A stretch of DNA of 19,725 bases from an uncultured Lachnospiraceae bacterium (GCA_900546325.1 URCR01000051.1:1-19725), one strand, 5' to 3'. Positions 1-7,625 are shown, counted from the first letter of the stretch. Program-made: numbers and translations. The notes: generated by a model not told the origin, from the letters alone.

Positions 1-66
1 GAAATTTTCAGGGTTGTGTTGTCTATTGTTTAATTATCAATGTTCTGTTTGCTTTTTGTAATCAGC
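1..66 (-). promoter_or_regulatory. 5' leader of an rRNA operon (16S gene beyond left edge)
   Basis: Read on the minus strand, the first 66 bases contain a stretch resembling the boxA-type antitermination leader found just upstream of 16S rRNA genes in clostridia (AACATTGATAATTAAACAAT at 43-24), followed by ACACAACCCTGAAAATTTC running out of the window. It lies directly downstream of three strong promoters. No mature rRNA is visible here. The rRNA assignment is inferred from leader resemblance and promoter strength. The alternative is a leader of another highly expressed stable RNA or gene. Confidence 0.7.
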
Positions 67-72
67 TGTTTT

Positions 73-101
73 ATTTTATCACAGCATTCCTTACTTGTCA
101 A
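73..101 (-). promoter_or_regulatory. rRNA operon promoter, third (proximal) copy
   Basis: On the minus strand TTGACA (101-96) and TAAAAT (78-73) are separated by 17 bases, and a TGA just before the -10 makes it an extended -10. An A-rich tract (about 121-103) resembling an UP element lies immediately upstream. The predicted start near base 66 falls in a small CAGCTG palindrome. Confidence 0.8.
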
Positions 102-150
102 GCACTTTTTTATTTTTTATTTCGTCATCGCTTTTCGCGACAACTTCTTT

Positions 151-179
151 ACTATATCAGATCGCACTCTCTTTGTCAA
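151..179 (-). promoter_or_regulatory. rRNA operon promoter, second copy
   Basis: On the minus strand TTGACA (179-174) and TATAGT (156-151) are 17 bases apart, again with TGA before the -10. The upstream A-rich tract (about 208-182, including AAATAAAAATGAAAAAA) is nearly the same as the one before the first copy. The predicted start near 144 opens an 8-bp RNA hairpin (144-137 with 131-124, loop GAAAA, two G-U pairs). Confidence 0.8.
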
Positions 180-242
180 CAGTTTTTTTCATTTTTATTT
201 TTCAATTTCTGTTAACTCTGATTCTGTTGTCTTAAAAATATA

Positions 243-263
243 GTCGCTGTTGTTTGCAGCGAC
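243..263 (-). repeat. 7-bp inverted repeat at the distal rRNA promoter start
   Basis: GTCGCTG and CAGCGAC flank a 7-base loop. On the minus strand it is followed by TATTTTTAA, so it could be a weak terminator for read-through from the cvpA side. Because it straddles the predicted start of the distal promoter, it could also be an operator. The sequence does not decide between them. Confidence 0.5.
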
Positions 264-267
264 ATTT

Positions 268-296
268 ATAATATCATCTTATTCAGAAACTGTCAA
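268..296 (-). promoter_or_regulatory. rRNA operon promoter, first (distal) copy
   Basis: On the minus strand TTGACA (296-291) and TATTAT (273-268) are 17 bases apart. The upstream A-rich tract (about 332-301) repeats the AAATAAAAATGAAAAAA block found before the second copy. The predicted start near 261 lies inside a 7-bp inverted repeat (243-263). Confidence 0.75.
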
Positions 297-379
297 TGAC
301 TTTTTTCATTTTTATTTTTTATTTTTTATCTGAAAATCATTTTAAAGCAGCTATGATACTTCTGCTGTAACAGCCATTC

Positions 380-408
380 AAAAACAACGAAACGCCTATC
401 CAGGCGTT
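380..408 (-). terminator. Rho-independent terminator after the cvpA-like gene
   Basis: AACGCCT (391-397) and AGGCGTT (402-408) form a 7-bp stem with a 4-base loop. On the minus strand it is followed by TCGTTGTTTTTG. It lies about 40 bases after the cvpA-like stop codon and insulates that operon from the rRNA promoters. Confidence 0.75.
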
Positions 409-449
409 CCGCAATCTACTCTTTGTATAAAATTCTAACTCTTTCTACC

Positions 450-1148
450 TTAAAACAGCATCTCTTTTAAAATCACATTCGCTTTATATAATCCTGACAA
501 AAATCTGCTGGACTGTATCTGCCGGAAGCACTCTGCTCCGAATGCTGTACCTCCGAGCAGAGTGATGACCAAAAAGAAAATCCACACGAGGATAACTCCC
601 ATTACAAGCCCGAGGGCAGCTCCTGCCCAGCGGTTCAATCCATGCAAGATCGGAATCTTCGTTATCACATCTAACGTGAACAAGGTCATCCGCACCACGA
701 TTGTTATGAGAACAAACGTCACCAGAAATGCCATTACATTTATCGCTGTCCGTGTAATGTAACCGCTGATATAGTCTGCGAACTGTTCCACCCCAAGTAT
801 TTCATAAATTTCCCGGTTATTATTTTCCAAAAGGATCTGCTTAAAAAATTCCGGAAGTTCTGCCTGTTCGATTGTCTGAATCTGTTCCTGAAGCGAAACA
901 TTTTCTTTTTCTGAGATCTCTGCCGGTGTGAAAATCTCCATGCATTTTTCCTGTACCGCCTCATCTACGGTCGTCCACTTCATGATCGCCTCCCCGACAT
1001 ACGGAGTGAGAATTCCCACCAGTATGACCGTTAGAATTGTCGCGGCAAGCGAAACACAAAGTCTGAAAAAACCTTTTCGATAGCCGTTGCAGATACTTAT
1101 CAAAAAAATTGCCATAACAACGAGCACCAGCCAGTTTGTCTGATCCAT
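450..1148 (-). CDS. CvpA family membrane protein
   Basis: A 232-residue hydrophobic protein resembling the colicin V production (CvpA) family, integral membrane proteins found across bacteria whose molecular function is poorly defined. Visible features are an N-terminal span (about 5-21), a second span (28-52) after the short positive turn NGYRKG, a polar glutamate-rich stretch (about 58-125), and two C-terminal spans (134-157 and 173-199). The start is supported by AAGGAG 9 bases upstream. It follows the DUF5711-like gene by about 15 bases and is therefore its operon partner. It is the last gene before the terminator at 380-408. The family call rests on topology and the N-terminal pattern, so an unassigned four-span protein is the alternative. 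Confidence 0.8.
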   Translation of the reverse strand: MDQTNWLVLVVMAIFLISICNGYRKGFFRLCVSLAATILTVILVGILTPYVGEAIMKWTTVDEAVQEKCMEIFTPAEISEKENVSLQEQIQTIEQAELPEFFKQILLENNNREIYEILGVEQFADYISGYITRTAINVMAFLVTFVLITIVVRMTLFTLDVITKIPILHGLNRWAGAALGLVMGVILVWIFFLVITLLGGTAFGAECFRQIQSSRFLSGLYKANVILKEMLF

Positions 1149-1163
1149 CTTTCTTTTCTCCTT

Positions 1164-2351
1164 CTATTTCACCAGACGGACTTTCTGGATTCCATTGATA
1201 TTCATTACAGTATACGTGTTGATTCCTCCCACCGGAATGATATCCAAAATCTTATCCTGGAATTGTCCGACAAACCGCTTCACTCCATTTGCGGTGTAAA
1301 TACAGCAATTTACACCATCATACATCATCACAGTTTCCCCGACCATCTTCACATGCGCATAGTCACCTTGGAATTTTTTGGACATTGTTCTCTGCCCTTT
1401 TTGATTGTAAAGACAAATCTCATAACCATTTTTATCCTTTGCTTTCAAAACAAACCCGATATATTTGTCTGTATGATACACACTCTTGATCTCTGTATCA
1501 AACTTCACTTCTTTCTTCACTTTTGGCTTGTCCGTTCCCTCATAGATGTAAAATCCGGACTCACCGACCAACACAGACGTCTCATCATCCATAAAAAACG
1601 CACTCGGAACAATCTGTCCGTCGTAGCTCTCTTTGGCCACCTGATTGTTCTTCTCTTCTCTTCCCGCTTCTCCAAAATTATAGTAAACCACATTGGAAGC
1701 GAGCGCTCCGCTTTGTACATGCAGATAGGACACGATCAATGTCGTTCCATCATTGGAAAGCGCGATTTCCACCGGATAACCGTCTTTACCTGCCGACACT
1801 TTATTTTCTACAAGAATATTTCCCGTCGAATCATAACACATCACTTTCGGAGAAACTTCATCTTTGAACACTGCTGCCACGATCCCGTTCTGGGAAACGG
1901 ACAGTTTCTCGATCGGCTGTGCTGTCTCAATCTCCCCTTTGATTCCTTCCTGATCGATCACGATAATGCTGTTTCCGCCACTGTCACCGATCGCTGCAAT
2001 CTCCTGATTGATCTCGATGATCGGATTCTTGATCTGATAAGAGTGGTTCCACACTTCCTTTCCTTTCTGGTCAATCAGTGTCACCCCGTCCTTTGTATAT
2101 TTTAAAATATAATCGCCAAACATCTTATAACTTCCATCTGCCGAACTGTCTCCCTTATATGTGCGGATCACTCGTGTATTTTCGTATGTCCGGTATTCTA
2201 AGAGCAGATAAGATCCAAAAATGATCATAAATCCCAGAAACACCGCTGTAATAATTCTCTTCCACCTCATTAACTTATGCTTTCTGATCTTCTCTTTCAG
2301 ATTTTGCATCGACTCTGACAAATGTAATTCTTTATTGATTTTATAAGCCAT
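1164..2351 (-). CDS. DUF5711-like membrane-anchored beta-propeller protein
   Basis: A 395-residue protein with a basic cytoplasmic N-terminus (residues 1-32), one transmembrane segment (about 33-51) and a large extracytoplasmic part. The latter is made of repeated beta-strand blocks of the kind KYTKDGVTLIDQKGKEVW and MCYDSTGNILV, suggesting a WD40/PQQ-like propeller. This matches the DUF5711 family, which I recall mainly from Clostridia. No catalytic motif is visible. An AAAGGGG ribosome site lies just before the ATG. It is co-transcribed with the downstream cvpA-like gene, with an extended -10 promoter upstream at 2417-2425. A role in envelope assembly or sensing is only inferred from topology and neighbours. 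Confidence 0.75.
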   Translation of the reverse strand: MAYKINKELHLSESMQNLKEKIRKHKLMRWKRIITAVFLGFMIIFGSYLLLEYRTYENTRVIRTYKGDSSADGSYKMFGDYILKYTKDGVTLIDQKGKEVWNHSYQIKNPIIEINQEIAAIGDSGGNSIIVIDQEGIKGEIETAQPIEKLSVSQNGIVAAVFKDEVSPKVMCYDSTGNILVENKVSAGKDGYPVEIALSNDGTTLIVSYLHVQSGALASNVVYYNFGEAGREEKNNQVAKESYDGQIVPSAFFMDDETSVLVGESGFYIYEGTDKPKVKKEVKFDTEIKSVYHTDKYIGFVLKAKDKNGYEICLYNQKGQRTMSKKFQGDYAHVKMVGETVMMYDGVNCCIYTANGVKRFVGQFQDKILDIIPVGGINTYTVMNINGIQKVRLVK

Positions 2352-2416
2352 AGTTTTCCCCTTTGTTTTTTTGGGATCTGATCGTTATCCCGCTGTTTTT
2401 ACTTATATTCGCGTAC

Positions 2417-2425
2417 ATTATATCA
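2417..2425 (-). promoter_or_regulatory. Extended -10 promoter for the DUF5711-cvpA pair
   Basis: On the minus strand TGATATAAT forms an extended -10 (TATAAT at 2422-2417, TG at 2425-2424). No good -35 hexamer is present at 17 bases, as is usual for extended -10 promoters. It sits about 65 bases before the DUF5711-like start. Confidence 0.55.
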
Positions 2426-2466
2426 CACTTTTTCTTTCTGGTGTGTTTTTAATTTTCTTTTTATCA

Positions 2467-3684
2467 TTACGGAAGAATCAGCTTCTGTCCCACGTAGATA
2501 AAATCATTTTCTTTCAAACCGTTCATCTTGCAGATCGAGGCAATATTTTCATCCGTCCCGTAAACCTTCCTGCTGATAGACAAAAGCGTGTCCCCTTTTC
2601 GCACAACATAGATATCACCTTGACTCCCCTCTTCGAGTTCTTCCGAATCATCGCCTTCCCAGTCAGATTCTTCCCGGTTTGTTTCCTTCACTTCTGTCTC
2701 TTCGTTTTCTTTTCCCTTTTTCTCTGCGCTTGTTTTATCAGCTTCTTTCTTTTTAGAAGACTTCTTTTCCGACTCTGTTTTTGACTCTGTTTTCGATTCT
2801 GTTTCTGATCCTTTTGCCGCTTCTTCCTTTTTCTCTGCAGATCGCTCTTCTATCTCCTTTTTTAATCCGACCGATGGTGTATTATCCGCACTGACTCTTT
2901 TTGCTTCCTGTTCCGACTGTGCAGATTCCGTGAGTGCCTCCAGTGATTTTTGCACAGACTGGATCTTATCATAATTATTCATCATCGTTATCCCCATCAC
3001 CAGCATGACTAAGATCAAAAACGAACTGGCGATACGCATAAAATGAATTGACTGTTTTTGATCTTCTGACTCCCCCTTCGTGCGAATCAGGTTGCGGAAA
3101 CTTCTGGCTGCCCTGTCCTCCACCGACTCACTGATTGTAAGTCCGTTTTTTCTGCGCGATGCAATCATATAATTCTGCATCGCAGGATTCTTCTCATAGT
3201 AAATATAATATCCGCTCACTTTCATCAGGTCGTTGAACTTGTTCACATAGAAATAGTCTTCTTTCTCCCGCAGGTCCCGCATCACAAACACTGAGTAGGT
3301 ATCCGGAAAAACCGTTTCATGCGTCCGGATCATCTCGTCATTGATCTCCGCCGGAAGCCCCGGAGCACTCACAAACCATCCCACGATCGTCGCGTTTCCA
3401 AAGTAGCGCTTACAGTCTTCGTATGCATTTTTCCATGTCTCTTCCGTAATCTGAAATGTATTTCCGTCCCGCTTCAGTTCATACATCTGGATCGCTCCGG
3501 TGATGTATATGTAATCCGGATGCTCACCGCCTTCCATCTCACCGATCAAAAATGCACCCCGAATCTCCTCTGTCTGATCGGAAATCTGTCCAAAAAATGT
3601 ATCTACATAGTCTTCCACATAGATTTTTGGGCCGCCGGATATGTTGCCAATCTGTCTCACATTTCTAGGAATCTCTCTTTCCAT
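2467..3684 (-). CDS. Membrane protein with degenerate MPN-like domain and C-terminal LysM
   Basis: A 405-residue protein in three parts. Residues 1-170 form a soluble domain, positive before the membrane and so probably cytoplasmic. One transmembrane segment lies at about 217-235. An extracellular part starts with a low-complexity Glu/Lys/Ser linker (about 240-355, with repeated TESK units) and ends in one LysM domain (358-405, starting YVVRKGDTLLSIS), which binds peptidoglycan. The N-terminal domain carries EIRGAFLIGE (Glu40) and VGWFVSAPG (101-109). These align with the EVMG and VGWYHSHPG blocks of MPN/JAMM proteases, but both zinc histidines, the Ser and the Asp are replaced (Val105, Ala107, Asn115, Met118). 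I chose the ATG at 3684, spaced 6 bases from GAGGTGA, over a GTG two codons upstream that overlaps that site. It is a single gene after the HD-gene terminator. The LysM call is firm; the MPN relation is inference. Confidence 0.8.
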   Translation of the reverse strand: MEREIPRNVRQIGNISGGPKIYVEDYVDTFFGQISDQTEEIRGAFLIGEMEGGEHPDYIYITGAIQMYELKRDGNTFQITEETWKNAYEDCKRYFGNATIVGWFVSAPGLPAEINDEMIRTHETVFPDTYSVFVMRDLREKEDYFYVNKFNDLMKVSGYYIYYEKNPAMQNYMIASRRKNGLTISESVEDRAARSFRNLIRTKGESEDQKQSIHFMRIASSFLILVMLVMGITMMNNYDKIQSVQKSLEALTESAQSEQEAKRVSADNTPSVGLKKEIEERSAEKKEEAAKGSETESKTESKTESEKKSSKKKEADKTSAEKKGKENEETEVKETNREESDWEGDDSEELEEGSQGDIYVVRKGDTLLSISRKVYGTDENIASICKMNGLKENDFIYVGQKLILP

Positions 3685-3749
3685 CTTCACTCACCTCTCT
3701 GCATATTTTCCTTAGCATAGCACACAAAGCCGACTGAATTTATCACTTG

Positions 3750-3780
3750 TTGTCGAGAGATTGCCGGAATATTTCGACAA
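3750..3780. repeat. Inverted repeat upstream of the LysM gene
   Basis: TTGTCGA (3750-3756) and TCGACAA (3774-3780) are perfect 7-bp arms 17 bases apart, located between the HD-gene terminator and the LysM gene start. Placement suggests an operator, but no regulator can be named. Confidence 0.4.
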
Positions 3781-3825
3781 AAAGCGGAAGGAATTGTACA
3801 ATCATCGTACTTTCCCTTCCGCTTT
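3781..3825 (-). terminator. Terminator closing the pfk-to-HD gene cluster, possibly bidirectional
   Basis: AAAGCGGAAGG (3781-3791) pairs perfectly with CCTTCCGCTTT (3815-3825), an 11-bp stem, with a further GTAC/GTAC pair inside the loop. On the minus strand the stem ends in TTTTTGTCG and on the plus strand in CTTTTTT. It begins 19 bases after the HD-gene stop. Confidence 0.85.
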
Positions 3826-3843
3826 CTTTTTTCTACTTCATTT

Positions 3844-4386
3844 TTATTGATAGGATCCGAAAATTACCTGTTTTCGCTGCTTAGGTTTTCTCTGGCTCGT
3901 CTCACACGCTCCACAATATTTATCTGTCAAAGTGGTAATAAACCCTTCCGGTGTCCGTGGCACCCGGAAGAATGTCACAGGCCACATGTGCCGATAGATA
4001 ATATCCTTCTCGATCTCATTGAGGTCGAAAAATTTACTTGCATTTTTCAGCGCTGTCCGCGGGTGCGTCAATCCGTGAAAACGATCCCCTGTCTTCTTTC
4101 TGTGCGTGTGCCAGTCATATAAAAACAAGTCATGGAGCATCGCTCCTCTCGCCGCCGACCTGGCATCCAGACCAAGAAACTTGCACCACTGATAATTATA
4201 ATACGCGACATGCAGACAATGTTCATAACAGTTGCTGTTACCGTGATGCGGATATAATTTCATTCTGAGCACAACAGGGTGCGTGGCGATGTCCCGGATA
4301 CTCTCACAGAACTCATCCTGCCACTCCTTGCGCATATGCAGGACTTTCCTTTTCCAACTTTTATATTTCTTACTCTTTCTGATCAT
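3844..4386 (-). CDS. HD-domain protein, predicted metal-dependent phosphohydrolase
   Basis: A 180-residue protein with the HD signature: His56 in CYEHCLHV, the His85-Asp86 pair in GAMLHDLFLYDW, later histidines (His104, His108, His133) and Asp155 in TLTDKYCG. HD proteins use these residues to bind metal and hydrolyse phosphate esters or nucleotides. The substrate here is unknown. The frame stays open upstream to a TTG that would overlap the transketolase gene, but that has no ribosome site. The ATG at 4386 gives a typical basic N-terminus (MIRKSKKYKSWKRK) and a 34-base gap after tktC. The Shine-Dalgarno is weak for either choice, so the start is uncertain. It is the last gene before the 3781-3825 terminator. 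Confidence 0.8.
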   Translation of the reverse strand: MIRKSKKYKSWKRKVLHMRKEWQDEFCESIRDIATHPVVLRMKLYPHHGNSNCYEHCLHVAYYNYQWCKFLGLDARSAARGAMLHDLFLYDWHTHRKKTGDRFHGLTHPRTALKNASKFFDLNEIEKDIIYRHMWPVTFFRVPRTPEGFITTLTDKYCGACETSQRKPKQRKQVIFGSYQ

Positions 4387-4420
4387 CGTTTCTGCTCTAA
4401 CCGATTCTGCTTCTCTGCTC

Positions 4421-5362
4421 TTATGATACAAATGCTTTTACTTTTTTGTAAATGCTGTCCGCATCCAGCTCATACTTCTTGATCAGTTCTAACGCCGGTC
4501 CGGATTCTCCAAACACATCATTCACGCCGATCTTCAGCACTTTCACCGGATAATTTTCTGCCAGCACATCACATACAGCACTTCCGAGTCCGCCGATCAC
4601 AGAGTGTTCTTCTACTGTGACAACTTTTCCCGTCTCCTTTGCAGATTCAATTACCAGATTCTCATCTAACGGTTTAATCGTATGGATATTGATCACTTTT
4701 GCGCTGATTCCGTCTGCTTCTAATTTCTTGGCAGCTTCTAATGACTCAGATACTTCCAATCCTGTTGCGATGATAGTCACATCTGTTCCTTCGCGCAGTA
4801 CAATTCCTTTTCCAAGTTCAAACCGGTACTCCGGATTATCGTTGATCACCGGAACTGCAAGTCTTCCAAAACGAAGATAGACCGGTCCCTCATGTTCGTA
4901 TGCTGCCATAACAGCTGCTCTTGCCTCTACATCATCCGAAGGATTGATCACAACCATTCCCGGAATTGTTCTCATCAGTGCAATGTCTTCATTACACTGG
5001 TGTGTCGCTCCGTCTTCTCCGACAGAAATTCCCGCATGAGTCGCCCCGATCTTCACATTTAACTTCGGATAGCCCACAGAGTTTCTTACCTGTTCAAACG
5101 CACGTCCTGCCGCAAACATCGCAAAAGAGCTTGCAAACGGAACCCTTCCTGTCGTGGCAAGTCCTGCCGCAACGCCGATCATATTTCCTTCCGCGATTCC
5201 ACAGTCAATGTGGCGCTCCGGGAATTCCTTCTGGAACATCGCTGTCTTCGTAGCTCCTGCAAGGTCTGCATCTAACACGACCAGATTTTCGTGAAGCTTT
5301 CCTAATTCTACCAAAGCCTTTCCATAGCTCTCCCTTGTCGCAATTCTCTTTACATCTGACAT
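4421..5362 (-). CDS. Transketolase, C-terminal subunit (pyrimidine-binding half)
   Basis: A 313-residue protein corresponding to the second half of transketolase. It carries the pyrimidine-binding domain (about 5-170) with Glu58 in GIAEGNM, the residue that activates thiamine diphosphate, and the C-terminal transketolase domain (about 190-310). It works as a heteromer with the tktN product, moving two-carbon units between sugar phosphates in the non-oxidative pentose phosphate pathway. Its start overlaps the tktN stop by 13 bases, so the two are translationally coupled. DXP synthase also has this domain order but is a single chain, and the split arrangement beside talC favours transketolase. 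Confidence 0.93.
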   Translation of the reverse strand: MSDVKRIATRESYGKALVELGKLHENLVVLDADLAGATKTAMFQKEFPERHIDCGIAEGNMIGVAAGLATTGRVPFASSFAMFAAGRAFEQVRNSVGYPKLNVKIGATHAGISVGEDGATHQCNEDIALMRTIPGMVVINPSDDVEARAAVMAAYEHEGPVYLRFGRLAVPVINDNPEYRFELGKGIVLREGTDVTIIATGLEVSESLEAAKKLEADGISAKVINIHTIKPLDENLVIESAKETGKVVTVEEHSVIGGLGSAVCDVLAENYPVKVLKIGVNDVFGESGPALELIKKYELDADSIYKKVKAFVS

Positions 5363-6186
5363 AACGCTTCACCTACTTTCTCTAAATCTGCCATTGCCAC
5401 TGCATACTGCTCTTCATTTGGAGCTGCTCCATGCCAGGAAGCCTCATTTTCCATGAAGGAAACATCTTTTCCTTTGATCGTCTTTGCGATGATCGCCGTC
5501 GGTTTCCCTTTCACTTCTCTTGCTTCCTTGAGTGCTGCAGCAATCTCATCAAAATCATGTCCGTCAATGTTGATCACATGGAAATTAAACGCCTCAAATT
5601 TCTTGTCGATCGGGTATGGAGAATTGACATCTGCAATATTTCCATCGATCTGAAGTCCGTTGTTGTCCACGATCACAACCAAATTATCTAATTTTCTATG
5701 TCCTGCAAGCATGGCTGCCTCCCACACCTGCCCCTCCTGGATCTCTCCGTCTCCAAGAAGTGTGTATACACGGTAATCCTCCCCGGAAAGCTTTGCTCCG
5801 ATCGCCATTCCGACTGCCGCTGAGATTCCCTGTCCGAGAGATCCGCTTGACATATCCACACCAGGAATGTGCTTCATATCCGGATGTCCCTGAAGATAAG
5901 ATCCCACATGACGAAGTGTCGTCAGATCTTCTACCGGGAAGAATCCTCTGTTTGCAAGTGTCGCATAATATCCCGGTGCTGTGTGACCTTTCGATAAGAC
6001 AAAGCGGTCTCTGTCTGCTTTCTTCGGATCTGCCGGATCAATGTTCATCTCTTCAAAGAAAAGATATGTATAGATATCTGCTGCTGATAAGGATCCACCC
6101 GGATGCCCTGATTTCGCATGGTAAACTGCTGTCACAGCGCCCTTGCGGATTTCATTCGCCATTTTCATTAATTCTAATTTATTCAT
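5350..6186 (-). CDS. Transketolase, N-terminal subunit (thiamine diphosphate-binding half)
   Basis: A 278-residue protein matching the first half of transketolase. It contains SGHPGG (26-31), SKGHTAPGYYA (65-75), the diphosphate/Mg motif GDGEIQEGQVWEA starting at 145 and ending with NN at 175-176, and GKDVSFMEN near the end. It binds the diphosphate of thiamine diphosphate and pairs with tktC. The frame is open 11 codons further upstream, but GGAGGCA five bases before the ATG at 6186 fixes the start. It lies 66 bases after talC in the same direction, forming a transaldolase-transketolase unit. Confidence 0.93.
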   Translation of the reverse strand: MNKLELMKMANEIRKGAVTAVYHAKSGHPGGSLSAADIYTYLFFEEMNIDPADPKKADRDRFVLSKGHTAPGYYATLANRGFFPVEDLTTLRHVGSYLQGHPDMKHIPGVDMSSGSLGQGISAAVGMAIGAKLSGEDYRVYTLLGDGEIQEGQVWEAAMLAGHRKLDNLVVIVDNNGLQIDGNIADVNSPYPIDKKFEAFNFHVINIDGHDFDEIAAALKEAREVKGKPTAIIAKTIKGKDVSFMENEASWHGAAPNEEQYAVAMADLEKVGEALCQM

Positions 6187-6252
6187 TAGACTGCCTCCAC
6201 ATTTTGTTTTCCTACTCAATTATATCTGCTGCCTTCTTTTTATGCAAGCCGT

Positions 6253-6906
6253 TTATTCTCCGAACACAGCCCGGTAATCCGCCTGAAATTTCTCGATTCC
6301 CCGATCCGTGAGAGGATGGTGTATCATTTTTTCAATGACTGCATACGGCACCGTTGCGACGTCTGCACCTGCCAACGCACAGTCGGTAATATGAATCGGG
6401 TTTCGGACGCTTGCCGCGATAATCTCCGTGTCAATGCCTGCAACCGCAAAGATCTCTGCCACTTCTGTGATCAGATCCACGCCTCGCACGGAAATATCAT
6501 CCAGTCTTCCGAGGAATGGAGAGACATATGCCGCGCCGGCTCTCGCTGCGAGCAGTGCCTGATTTGCAGTGAAGATCAATGTAACATTGACTTTGATCCC
6601 TTCGGATGAAAGCACGTTACACGCCTTTAACCCTTCCGCTGTCATCGGAATCTTCACGACCATATTCGGATGGATCGCCGCAATCTTTCTGCCTTCCTCG
6701 ATCATCCCTTCTGCATCTGTGATCGTCGCCTTTACCTCTCCGCTGATCGGTCCGTCTACAATTGACGCGATCTCTGCGATCACATCCTCGAAAGCACGTC
6801 CTGCCTTTGCAATTAAAGATGGGTTTGTAGTTACTCCGCAGATGACACCCATGTCATTTGCTTTCCTGATCTCTTCCACGTTTGCTGTGTCGATAAAAAA
6901 TTTCAT
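6253..6906 (-). CDS. talC: Transaldolase, small TalC type
   Basis: A 217-residue TIM-barrel protein of the small transaldolase / fructose-6-phosphate aldolase (FSA) family. Schiff-base Lys85 lies in VVKIPMTAEG, and GVTTNPSLIAKAG is at 24-36. Two positions separate transaldolases from true FSA. E. coli FSA has Gln59 and Tyr131. Here GEVKA has Glu57 at the equivalent place and SPFLGR has Phe131, as in transaldolases. I therefore call transaldolase, which moves dihydroxyacetone units in the pentose phosphate pathway and matches the adjacent transketolase genes. AAGGAGG before the ATG at 6906 sets the start; an in-frame extension upstream is not needed. Confidence 0.92.
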   Translation of the reverse strand: MKFFIDTANVEEIRKANDMGVICGVTTNPSLIAKAGRAFEDVIAEIASIVDGPISGEVKATITDAEGMIEEGRKIAAIHPNMVVKIPMTAEGLKACNVLSSEGIKVNVTLIFTANQALLAARAGAAYVSPFLGRLDDISVRGVDLITEVAEIFAVAGIDTEIIAASVRNPIHITDCALAGADVATVPYAVIEKMIHHPLTDRGIEKFQADYRAVFGE

Positions 6907-6967
6907 ACCCGTTTCCTCCTTGCATATTTGATTTTCGTTTTCCCGCAGCACCTTTGTCCATTCCGGC

Positions 6968-6996
6968 ACTATACTGCGTCAGCTCCATCCTGAACA
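6968..6996 (-). promoter_or_regulatory. Possible internal promoter for talC-tkt
   Basis: On the minus strand TGTTCA (6996-6991) and TATAGT (6973-6968) are 17 bases apart in the 102-base gap between recR and talC. The -10 is good and the -35 poor. It would allow the pentose phosphate genes to be expressed apart from the dnaX-ybaB-recR module. Confidence 0.35.
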
Positions 6997-7008
6997 CGGA
7001 TGATCCGC

Positions 7009-7605
7009 TTACAACTGCGTTCTTCCCTCCAGAGCACGCAGAAGTGTCACTTCATCGATGTACTCCAGATCTCCTCCGACCGGGACACCGCTTGCGATAC
7101 GGCTCACTTTAATTCCGGTCGGCTTGATCAGTTTGCTGAGATACATCGCCGTTGTCTCTCCTTCCAGACTGGAATTCGTGGCGATGATCACCTCATCAAC
7201 ATCCCCCTGAAGCCGCTCCATCAGTTCCTTTAATTTAATATCCCCCGGTCCGATTCCAAGCATCGGAGAAATCGCACCGTGAAGAACATGATAGACTCCA
7301 TTATATTTTCCTGTCTTCTCATAAGCTGCCAGGTCTCTTGTCGTCTCCACGACCATGATCGTTCTCTGGTCTCGCTTATTGCTTCCGCAGATCGGGCAAA
7401 GTTCCTTGTCCGTCAGTGTACAGCACTGCGCACAGTATCTCACATTATTTCTCGCCTCCACCAAAGTAGATGCCAGCCGTTCCACCTGATCCTTCGGCAT
7501 ATTAATAATATGAAAAGCCAGCCTCCCGGCTGACTTTGCACCAATTCCCGGAAGTCGTGACAGCTCTTCGATCAGCTTGCTGATCTGACTGCTGTAATAA
7601 TCCAT
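7009..7605 (-). CDS. recR: Recombination protein RecR
   Basis: A 198-residue protein of normal RecR length. It has the N-terminal helix-hairpin-helix (LSRLPGIGAKSAGRLAFH, 15-32), the four-cysteine zinc site (Cys58, Cys61, Cys70, Cys73), and a Toprim domain beginning IMVVETTRD (83-91). The C-terminal region includes ASGVPVGGDLEYIDEVTL. RecR acts with RecO and RecF to load RecA at gaps during recombinational repair. It lies 20 bases after ybaB in the widely conserved dnaX-ybaB-recR order. Confidence 0.97.
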   Translation of the reverse strand: MDYYSSQISKLIEELSRLPGIGAKSAGRLAFHIINMPKDQVERLASTLVEARNNVRYCAQCCTLTDKELCPICGSNKRDQRTIMVVETTRDLAAYEKTGKYNGVYHVLHGAISPMLGIGPGDIKLKELMERLQGDVDEVIIATNSSLEGETTAMYLSKLIKPTGIKVSRIASGVPVGGDLEYIDEVTLLRALEGRTQL

Positions 7606-7625
7606 ATCCTCCGCTCCTTCATCTG

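Noticed and set aside
40..243. 67-codon open frame on the plus strand
   Set aside because: It is a Phe/Ser-rich translation of the AT-rich rRNA promoter array, which explains the region better.
1263..2105. 280-codon open frame on the plus strand
   Set aside because: It lies wholly antisense to the DUF5711-like gene, has no ribosome site and its translation is rich in His/Phe/Ile with no recognisable domain; it is a shadow frame.
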